Shown here: positions 58,101 through 64,000 of the stretch, in pieces
Position numbering within the stretch: position 1 is the first letter of the stretch
Layout: every line of letters begins with the position of its first letter
Assembly (NCBI GenBank): GCA_037445635.1
Contig: JBBIKC010000008.1
Coordinates: forward strand, 1-64,000
Length of the DNA stretch: 64,000 nt
DNA from: JBFMCC01 sp037445635
GTDB lineage: Bacteria; Chloroflexota; Anaerolineae; Anaerolineales; Villigracilaceae
Direction: 5' to 3'
Notes under the pieces: model-generated
What the model was told of the DNA's origin: nothing
Database searches by the model: none
Seen by the model: only the letters and a program-made list of their open reading frames with translations
Made by a program: the position numbers and the translations under genes

Positions 58101-59114
58101 CTAAAGTTTTTGCTTTCCATTTCGGCGCGAGGCCGCCAGCGCAATGCGCCGCCGCGAGGCGGGGGAGGTTTTGGCAACTTTGCGAAAGCGGTTCTCCTTG
58201 AACAGCATGCGTTCGACTTGGAGTTGGGCGGCGACAGGAAGGATTTCTTCCACGGGGAACATCTCGAGCCCGGCGCGGGTCACCTTCAGCGACGCGGCCG
58301 CCGTGGCAAAACGCGCCGACTCCTCCAGGCCCCAGCCGTTCAAATGGCCGTAGATAAAGCCCGCCGAAAACGTTGCCCCGGCCCCGCAGGCATCCACAGC
58401 CTTGACCCTGGGAGCATGAACGCGCACGACCTCCTCGCCCCGCGCGACCAGGCATCCTTCGGCGGCCATGGTGATCAGGGCGGTCTCGATTCCGTTTTTG
58501 AGCAGTTTGCGCGCGGTCAGGAGCAGGTCCCTTTTCTTGCCGAGTTGCGCCGCATCGGTGACCGCCTGGCAAATCGCCACGCGACCGGCGAACTTCTTCA
58601 GGATATGGGGATGCTCATGGCCATGCTCTATATTTAGAAACACTGGCACGCCCAATCGGTTCGCCTCCTGCACGGCCCTCAGAATGTGATCGCCGTCGTA
58701 CCAGTCCACGTAGAGAAGTTTGGAGCCTTTCAATAGGGAGAGATCGGCGGTGTCCAGCGTGCCCAGGATCTGCGGCGAGCGCTGCCAGAAATACGTGCGC
58801 GCCCCGCGGCTGTCCGAAACGTCCACTTCGACGGGTGTCTTGTAATCCGTCGTGAAGCGGACTTTTCCCTTGACGCCCCACGTTGCCAGTTGACGCGCCA
58901 GGGCATGTCCGCGCGGATCGTCGCCGACGGCCGTGCCGATCATGCCGGACGACATGCCCCACTGCCGCAGGAGGCAGGCCACGATGGCCGCGTCGTCGAA
59001 AACGAATTCATTGACCTCTTTCACGATTGCCCCGGTATTACGGCGAGGCAGGCGGTCAATCACCATGATGGAGACGTGGGTTAGCATTCCGAAGCCGACG
59101 TAATCAATGGTCAT
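58101..59114 (-). CDS. PfkB-family carbohydrate kinase-like protein lacking the catalytic Asp
   Basis: 337 residues from MTIDYVGFGMLTHVSI. Ribokinase fold with NEFVFDDAAIVACLLRQWG, NIEHGHEHPHIL and the C-terminal motif VDACGAGATFSAGFIYG. In active PfkB kinases this motif is DTxGAGD; here the catalytic base Asp is A247 (codon GCA at 58376-58374). It may be inactive, use another base, or act as a binding or regulatory protein. The gene lies between MttB and the flavoprotein and is likely co-transcribed. Confidence 0.85.
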   Translation of the reverse strand: MTIDYVGFGMLTHVSIMVIDRLPRRNTGAIVKEVNEFVFDDAAIVACLLRQWGMSSGMIGTAVGDDPRGHALARQLATWGVKGKVRFTTDYKTPVEVDVSDSRGARTYFWQRSPQILGTLDTADLSLLKGSKLLYVDWYDGDHILRAVQEANRLGVPVFLNIEHGHEHPHILKKFAGRVAICQAVTDAAQLGKKRDLLLTARKLLKNGIETALITMAAEGCLVARGEEVVRVHAPRVKAVDACGAGATFSAGFIYGHLNGWGLEESARFATAAASLKVTRAGLEMFPVEEILPVAAQLQVERMLFKENRFRKVAKTSPASRRRIALAASRRNGKQKL

Positions 59115-59190
59115 GTAATCTCGTAGTCTGATGAATCGAATGGTCGGTAGTCGTAAACGGCAACTCCCAACGCCAGTTACCATTTACCAA

Positions 59191-61620
59191 TCACGAGCGA
59201 AGCCTCTCGCCTTTCGGATCGAACAGGACAGTGGGAGTCACCTCCACCATCTTGCGGCCTTCGATCAACTCGGCCTCGAAGCGGCTGCCGACTTTGGCGA
59301 GATCAATCGGCAGGTAGGCGTAGAGGATATTCTTCTTCACAGTATATCCCCATCCGCCGCTGCGGACGCGGGTGAGCACTTTGCCTTCATGGTGGATGGC
59401 TTCGCCGCCGTAGATTTGGGTGTACTCGTTCCCATCCACGACGAGTGTGCAGAGCTTGCGCTTAATGCCTTCGGCTTTTTGTTTGGCGAGCGCGGCCTTG
59501 CCGATGAAATCTTTCTTGTTCAAGTCCACGCAGAAGCCGAGGCCGCCTTCGTAGGGCGTTTCGAGCTGGGTCACGTCGGCGGTGTAATAGCGATAGCCTT
59601 TTTCGAGTCGGAGCGCGTCCAGCACTTTGTAGCCGCCGACCTCGATCCCGAATTCCCTGCCCGCTTCGAGCAGCATGTCCCAGACCATCGTGGCGCGGTT
59701 GTATGGGACGTACAACTCCCATCCGAGTTCACCCGCGTAACTGACGCGCTGGGCATAGACCTTCGCGCCGTTGATTTCGATCTGCTTCGTCGTCAGATAA
59801 GGATGCGCCTCATTAGACACATCGGAACTTGTGACCTTTTGTAACACGGCACGAGCCTTGGGTCCCCAGATTGGCAAACAGGCCCACTCCTCGGTGATGT
59901 CGCGAATCGCGACCTCGCCATCCTTTTCGTCCACGTGCATTTCCAGCCACGATTTGTCGTTGCCGATGAAGGCCGATCCTGTGATGACCCAGAATCGGTC
60001 CGCACCGAGGCGCGTCACCGTCACATCCGCTTCGACGCCGCCGTTCGTGTTGCAGAACTGGGTGTATGTTGCGGAGCCAATCGGCTTGTCCATTTCGCTG
60101 TCCGCGACTCGATTCAACAAAGCCAGCGCACCCTTGCCAGTCACTTCGAGTTTGCTGAACGGGGTCAGGTCGTAGAGGCAAACGCGTTCGCGCGTGGCGG
60201 CATGTTCCTGTCCGACTCGGTCGAAGAACGGCGGCTTGATCCATCCGCCCCAATTGCGCTGATCCTCTCCCATCCGCCGCGAAGGTTTGCCAGGCTCGAA
60301 GTAGTTTACGCGCTCCCAGCCGAATTTTTCGCCGAACACCGCGCCGAGTTCCTGCAAGCGATGATGCACAGGGCTGATGCGGTGAGGCCGCGCCCACTCG
60401 AACTCGTCATGCGGGAAGCGCAGGCGGTAGTAATACTTCACGCACTCACGCGTCCGTTCGCAGGCATATTGCGGATCGGCATAATAGTTCGCGAAGCGCG
60501 TCGCCTTGTAAGCGTACACATCCATCGTCGGCTCGCCGCCGATGATCCATTCGGCCAGAAGTTTTCCAACGCCGCCCGCGCCGCCGTAGCCGTTCAACGA
60601 AAATCCCGCCGCCATCCACATGCCGCGCACGCCCGCCATCGGTCCCAGCACGGGCTGGCAGTCGGGCGTGTACGCGCCGGGGTGACAGACGAGCGTGATG
60701 ATGCCTGCCTGATCGAGGAACGGTAATCTTCGGATCGCGCCCTCGAGCAGTTGTTCGAAGCGATCCATATCCGATGGAACGGTCGTCCCGCCGTGTTCCC
60801 ACGGCACGCCGTCAATCCAACGCGCCAGCGGATTCGGCTCGTAGCCGCCGATGACCAGCCCGCCCTGCTCCTGCCGCATGTACACCAGGTTTTCGGGGTC
60901 GCGCAGACACGGCGTCTTCGCGTCGAACTCGTGACCCGGCACCGCTTTCAATGCGATGTGCTGATGGTCAACGGGCGTGGTCGGGAAATGCAGACCCGCC
61001 ATCGCGGCGATGCGCGGCGCCCACAATCCCGCGGCGTTGACGACCAACTCGCATCGAATTGACCCCTTGTCTGTCACCACCTCCCGAACCTCTCCCTTCG
61101 CCGAGAGTTTGATCCCGGTCACGCGCGTGTTGGTGTAAACCGTCACGCCCAACTCTTTCGCGAACTTGACCATGCTGTTCGTGACCGTGTATGGATCGAG
61201 TTGGCCGTCGCGCGGCAAATAGATCGCGCCATACAGGTCTTTCTTCGTGATCTGCGGCATGATCTTCACCGCCTCATCGGGACCGATGACCTCGCATTCC
61301 AGCCCCAGCGCTTTTGCGCGGCTGACGCTTCGTTCCAAATCCTTGAGCGACTCCTTCGTGGACGCGACGCGCAGACTCCCGACGTGGTCGAACAATCCCA
61401 ACTCGCTGTACAACTCGATGCTGTACATGCGGAACTTCAACATCGTCTGCGACGTGGCGAACTGAGTCACCAGTCCCGCCGCGTGCGACGACTCGCCGCT
61501 GGCGATCTCGCCCTTCTCCAGGAGAATGACGTCCGTCCGCCCCATCTTCGCGAGGTGATACGCGATCTGCCCTCCGACAATCCCCCCGCCGATGACTACG
61601 ATTTGTGCCTGGTCTTTCAT
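59191..61620 (-). CDS. Dimethylglycine/sarcosine-dehydrogenase-like flavoprotein with GcvT domain
   Basis: 809 residues from MKDQAQIVVIGGGIVGG with AAGGAGCACAC upstream. N-terminal FAD fold (GGGIVGGQIAYHLAKMG, then GESSHAAGLVTQF, where the His corresponds to the residue that covalently binds FAD in DMGDH). From about 430 on it is a GcvT-like folate domain with LCTLVVDGNEYTQIYGG and RSGGWGYTVKKNILYAYLP. The family oxidises an N-methyl group and passes formaldehyde to tetrahydrofolate as methylene-THF. Likely acts on dimethylglycine, sarcosine or similar. The promoter-proximal bases are an 8-bp minisatellite. Confidence 0.9.
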   Translation of the reverse strand: MKDQAQIVVIGGGIVGGQIAYHLAKMGRTDVILLEKGEIASGESSHAAGLVTQFATSQTMLKFRMYSIELYSELGLFDHVGSLRVASTKESLKDLERSVSRAKALGLECEVIGPDEAVKIMPQITKKDLYGAIYLPRDGQLDPYTVTNSMVKFAKELGVTVYTNTRVTGIKLSAKGEVREVVTDKGSIRCELVVNAAGLWAPRIAAMAGLHFPTTPVDHQHIALKAVPGHEFDAKTPCLRDPENLVYMRQEQGGLVIGGYEPNPLARWIDGVPWEHGGTTVPSDMDRFEQLLEGAIRRLPFLDQAGIITLVCHPGAYTPDCQPVLGPMAGVRGMWMAAGFSLNGYGGAGGVGKLLAEWIIGGEPTMDVYAYKATRFANYYADPQYACERTRECVKYYYRLRFPHDEFEWARPHRISPVHHRLQELGAVFGEKFGWERVNYFEPGKPSRRMGEDQRNWGGWIKPPFFDRVGQEHAATRERVCLYDLTPFSKLEVTGKGALALLNRVADSEMDKPIGSATYTQFCNTNGGVEADVTVTRLGADRFWVITGSAFIGNDKSWLEMHVDEKDGEVAIRDITEEWACLPIWGPKARAVLQKVTSSDVSNEAHPYLTTKQIEINGAKVYAQRVSYAGELGWELYVPYNRATMVWDMLLEAGREFGIEVGGYKVLDALRLEKGYRYYTADVTQLETPYEGGLGFCVDLNKKDFIGKAALAKQKAEGIKRKLCTLVVDGNEYTQIYGGEAIHHEGKVLTRVRSGGWGYTVKKNILYAYLPIDLAKVGSRFEAELIEGRKMVEVTPTVLFDPKGERLRS

Positions 61621-61640
61621 GTGTGCTCCTTCGGAGTAGA

Positions 61641-61680
61641 CAGGTATACAGGTACACAAGTACACAAGTACACAGGTCAA
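61641..61680. repeat. 8-bp minisatellite, five units
   Basis: AGGTATAC, AGGTACAC, AAGTACAC, AAGTACAC, AGGTCAAC in tandem, between the flavoprotein start and the end of the four-helix-bundle gene. A related array is on the other side of that gene. Confidence 0.85.
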
Positions 61681-61681
61681 C

Positions 61682-62203
61682 TCATTGTTTTGGATTATCT
61701 TTCATGCCTTCATTTTCATCCAGATTAGATTCATCTGGAGATATTTCGTAGTCTGTTTGATCTTCAGAAATTTTCCTGTCGCCGTAATCCTGCGCGCCTT
61801 GACGCTGGCGGCGGACATAACTCATAAATCCATTCAGGGCTTGCTCGGTCTGGCGAATCGATTTGTAAAGCGATTCAAATTCGGGCTGGGCAATGTAGTT
61901 CAATACATTCGCGTCGATCAATCTTGCCAGTGTCTCCATCAATTCGCCGCGCGCGATGGAGTAATAATGCAGGCTGTCGAGATAATGATAACGTCCGTAG
62001 GCTTCGCCGATATTGGCCGTCACATTCTTCGAGCAACGACGGATTTGCGGATACAGATCATATTTTTCATCGGAGGGCAGAGTCTTGGAAAAAGCATGTA
62101 CCTTCGCCATCACTTCCAACGCGAGTTGATAACATTCCAAATCCTCAAACCCGCGCTTCCCCTTCTCGCCTGGCGATTGGTAAAGTGGTGGTCGTTCGGT
62201 CAT
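61682..62203 (-). CDS. Four-helix-bundle protein (23S rRNA intervening-sequence protein-like)
   Basis: 173 residues from MTERPPLYQSPGEKGKRG with AAGGCGAAACC upstream. The core (about 15-125) shows FEDLECYQLALEVMAKVH, LYPQIRRCSKNVTANIGEAYGR and DSLHYYSIARGELMETLARLIDA, the S23/IVP family, known from insertions in 23S rRNA genes and as relatives of the Avd protein of diversity-generating retroelements. Here there is no rRNA nor reverse transcriptase. An acidic tail (about 135-173) extends beyond the usual length. It is bracketed by minisatellites. Confidence 0.85.
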   Translation of the reverse strand: MTERPPLYQSPGEKGKRGFEDLECYQLALEVMAKVHAFSKTLPSDEKYDLYPQIRRCSKNVTANIGEAYGRYHYLDSLHYYSIARGELMETLARLIDANVLNYIAQPEFESLYKSIRQTEQALNGFMSYVRRQRQGAQDYGDRKISEDQTDYEISPDESNLDENEGMKDNPKQ

Positions 62204-62217
62204 GGTTTCGCCTTGTG

Positions 62218-62279
62218 GGGTACACAAGTAGACACGTACACAAGTCACCTGTTTACCTGTGTACTTGTTTACCTGTCTA
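62218..62279. repeat. 8-bp minisatellite with forward and inverted units
   Basis: Forward GGGTACAC, AAGTAGAC, ACGTACAC, AAGTCAC, then inverted GTTTACCT, GTGTACTT, GTTTACCT, GTCTACCT. The same units lie at 61641-61680. Confidence 0.8.
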
Positions 62280-63176
62280 CCTTCCCACGTCCCTCAGCCA
62301 TCCCTCGAACTCATTTGAGTCCATCTTCTCGACAGCGCGTCCCCATCTCTCAATCGCCCATCCCCAAAAGTCATAATCTATTTTTGAGATCTTCGCCTGG
62401 ATGGCGGCCCACAGGCCCCAGCCCACATCGGACATGATCATGTTCAACTTCATGCGGGCGATCATCGCGGGAGTCGCCTCGCCGAAATACGCCGCGCAGA
62501 CTTCGCGAATCTGCTCCTCGTTGAATTGCATCTCCTGACAAGTGTTCCCCAATTCAAAGGTTGGGTCGTTGTTGCCGCTGTATTCGTAATCAATCAGCCA
62601 TAATTGCTCGCCATCGTCAATATAATTTTCCGCCAACAGGTCGTTGTTGCATGGGACGGTCGCCAGGGGCTTGACGAACATCGCTTTTTCGATGCGCGTC
62701 ACCGTCGGCATTCGGTCGAGATAACCGTCTGGGACGCGGATGTCGCGGTCGCTGCAAATGCCGAGATAATATTCGGTGAGGCGGAACATGTTGAAGTCCA
62801 GGAGGAAGCGGGGGCCGGCGTGTAATTTCTTGATTGCCTGCGCCATGCGCGTCGGCATCCCGGGCGCGGACAATGATTCCTTCGACATGGTTTTCCCCGT
62901 TAAAAATTCCAGCACCATCACGTTGTATGCGGGCAGATGATACAGCACTTTCGGCGCCACGCCCGCCTCCGCCGCGGCCTTCGCATTGTGATATTCGTTG
63001 GCGCGGTCCACGGCGAGCAGTTCCGTACTTTCGCCGGGCACGCGAACGAAAAACGGAGTCCCATCCACCTCCACTTTGTAGTTCGTATTCGTCAACCCGC
63101 CCGAGAGCGGCTGGACGGAAATATTTTTTCCACGCCAGTCTTCGATTTTGGACACGACTTCGTCAATGATCGCCAT
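62277..63176 (-). CDS. Choline/ethanolamine kinase-like phosphotransferase
   Basis: 299 residues. Aminoglycoside-phosphotransferase fold of the choline-kinase type: NISVQPLSGGLTNTNYKVEV for the nucleotide loop, VMVLEFLTGKTM, then PCNNDLLAENYI for the catalytic loop and LWLIDYEYSGNNDPTFELGN for metal and choline binding. In choline kinases the loop is HNDxxxxN; here the His is N177, while D179 and N184 are kept. Substrate likely choline, ethanolamine or a similar alcohol. A 62-bp repeat stands at its end and a palindrome before its start. Confidence 0.85.
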   Translation of the reverse strand: MAIIDEVVSKIEDWRGKNISVQPLSGGLTNTNYKVEVDGTPFFVRVPGESTELLAVDRANEYHNAKAAAEAGVAPKVLYHLPAYNVMVLEFLTGKTMSKESLSAPGMPTRMAQAIKKLHAGPRFLLDFNMFRLTEYYLGICSDRDIRVPDGYLDRMPTVTRIEKAMFVKPLATVPCNNDLLAENYIDDGEQLWLIDYEYSGNNDPTFELGNTCQEMQFNEEQIREVCAAYFGEATPAMIARMKLNMIMSDVGWGLWAAIQAKISKIDYDFWGWAIERWGRAVEKMDSNEFEGWLRDVGR

Positions 63177-63191
63177 AAATGCTCCATTCCT

Positions 63192-63230
63192 GTAAGACCC
63201 TAAAGGTTTTTGAAACCTTTAGGGTCTTAC
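63192..63230. repeat. Perfect 18-bp palindromic hairpin
   Basis: GTAAGACCCTAAAGGTTT and AAACCTTTAGGGTCTTAC pair fully around TTG. Sibling of 52139-52169. It lies between the permease end and the kinase-like gene and could act as a terminator. Confidence 0.85.
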
Positions 63231-63240
63231 AAATTACCGC

Positions 63241-64000
63241 TTACTCAGGCGGAATCTCCTTGAAGGCGTAGTCCACATTGATGCCGCGCGCTTTCTGCGC
63301 GTTCTTGGCGAGGAGGTACCAGATACCCGAGAAGACCAGCACGCCGAAGACGACGGTGTAGGCGAGCGTACTGGTGAGACCCAGTTGCGAATAGAGCATG
63401 AACAGCATCACCATCACACCGCCGAGGATGAAGCCGATGACGCCGAGAATGGTCACCAGCGGAATGTTGCCGATCTTGTACTTGGCGCCGGGGGAGGCCT
63501 CGTACACATCCTTGGCGCGGTAGGGCAGCAGCGCGCCCGCGAGACAGGTGATGACAAACACATAGCCGCAGGCGAAGGTCACACCGAGCGTCAGGCTGAC
63601 CCAGCCTGGATACAGGTTATAGAGCAGGATGACCGGGATGCTGGCGATGAAATACGCCCAGTGCGCGTTGGCGGGCGTGTGCCGCTTCTCGTCCACTTTG
63701 CTCACCCATTCGGGAAGCAGGCGGTCGAGCGACATCGCCACCATCACGCGCGTCATGCCGATGTAGCAGTTATGCACGATCTGGTGCGAGTTCAGGATGT
63801 AACCGATGCCGATGATGATGACCACAAGCGGACTCGCTGTCAGCGCCACGGCGATGATGTTCGGCCACAGCCAGAAGCCGGCAATGGTCGCTTCGCTCAC
63901 GCCGGACCAATAGCCTGCTCCCGCTACATACAGAAATTCCGTGCCGACAGCTTTCTCCAGCGCGGCGGCGAGGATGGCAAGCAGGATGCCGGTGAAGATC
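63241..64000 (-). CDS. APC superfamily permease, C-terminal part
   Basis: The N-terminus lies beyond the right edge; the frame is open to base 64000. The visible 252 residues hold about seven hydrophobic segments, the MTRVMVAMSLDRLLPEWVSKV loop shared with the permease at 53591 and a tail GINVDYAFKEIPPE. It is a paralogue of that permease, 250 residues visible of an expected 600. Probably imports a substrate of the neighbouring enzymes. Confidence 0.88.
   Translation of the reverse strand, partial: IFTGILLAILAAALEKAVGTEFLYVAGAGYWSGVSEATIAGFWLWPNIIAVALTASPLVVIIIGIGYILNSHQIVHNCYIGMTRVMVAMSLDRLLPEWVSKVDEKRHTPANAHWAYFIASIPVILLYNLYPGWVSLTLGVTFACGYVFVITCLAGALLPYRAKDVYEASPGAKYKIGNIPLVTILGVIGFILGGVMVMLFMLYSQLGLTSTLAYTVVFGVLVFSGIWYLLAKNAQKARGINVDYAFKEIPPE

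Noticed and set aside
55619..58201. Very long open frame antisense to the phosphoesterase and MttB genes (similar ones at 1284-2168 and 8068-9384)
   Set aside because: GC-rich coding DNA leaves few stops on the opposite strand; the products show no domain and lie over well-identified genes.
61641..62279. Possible CRISPR array in the repeated GTACAC units
   Set aside because: Units are 8 bp with no spacers and no cas genes are near.
63192..63230. attC-like or integron site
   Set aside because: The palindrome is perfect, lacks core-site asymmetry and has a sibling at 52139; it fits an intergenic hairpin repeat.
1..64000. tRNA, rRNA and riboswitches
   Set aside because: Gaps between genes are short and none shows a cloverleaf, rRNA segment or known riboswitch motif on reading. 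The one long-looking leader, before the binding protein gene, has no recognisable aptamer.

Overview
The window is GC-rich, densely coded and very probably from a Chloroflexota bacterium of the Anaerolineae type. This is inferred from style and content: many lipoproteins with Thr/Pro (TPTPT) linkers, an LCP-family wall protein, numerous GAF-type sensor kinases, leaderless-looking genes and several families of palindromic intergenic repeats. No rRNA, tRNA or CRISPR array is visible. One short stretch (about 29,800-31,340) is visibly more AT-rich and differs in codon use.

Layout. 1-834: end of a Ca-type P-type ATPase. 912-5609: a four-gene redox complex of the Hmc/DsrMKJOP kind in which the NrfD-like quinol subunit is fused to a hexahaem cytochrome c; a promoter with palindromes lies upstream. 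5930-6691: a SRPBCC protein. 6688-13169: a tightly overlapping minus-strand run (sirohaem dehydrogenase, SUMT, NAD-dependent epimerase, sensor kinase, response regulator, SUMF1-fold protein). 13273-17296: hemC-hemD-hemB-hemL, divergent from it and without hemA. 17554-24510: lipoproteins, ATP-grasp protein, SlyD-type FKBP, folD, mtaB, TPR protein. 24592-29668: an apparently phosphoacceptor-less sensor kinase, a LysM protein, an LCP protein and a lipoprotein. 29858-32298: the AT-rich pair of unknown genes and a tyrosine-recombinase-fold protein that has lost its catalytic residues. 32326-43474: tilS, a GH13 protein with a histone-H1-like tail, a sensor kinase, lipoprotein, membrane protein, GNAT protein and MFS carrier. 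43507-49300: small membrane proteins, a flavin-binding protein, a probable murein-peptide recycling pair (dipeptide epimerase and NlpC/P60), a hydrolase, YjbQ and a DJ-1/PfpI protein. 49375-64000: an all-minus-strand catabolic region with an ABC importer, two related APC permeases, metallophosphoesterase, MttB-type methyltransferase, PfkB-type protein, dimethylglycine-dehydrogenase-like flavoprotein with a GcvT domain, a four-helix-bundle protein and a choline-kinase-like protein.

How the parts fit. The first complex probably moves electrons between menaquinol, periplasmic c-type haems and a cytoplasmic HdrD-like iron-sulfur subunit. The tetrapyrrole genes supply haem and sirohaem from glutamate-1-semialdehyde onward. 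The right end looks like uptake and demethylation of quaternary or tertiary methylamines (betaine, dimethylglycine or relatives), delivering one-carbon units to tetrahydrofolate, where folD acts.

The most unusual features are the NrfD-cytochrome fusion, several enzymes of recognised families with a key catalytic residue replaced (kinase H to Q, PfkB D to A, recombinase nucleophile Y to N), palindromic repeats that sit in frame inside three conserved genes and supply the stop codon of four others, a gene bracketed by 8-bp minisatellites, and a repeated pattern of -10 box placed 5-7 nt before the start codon. All functional statements rest on reading motifs by eye; no database search was run.
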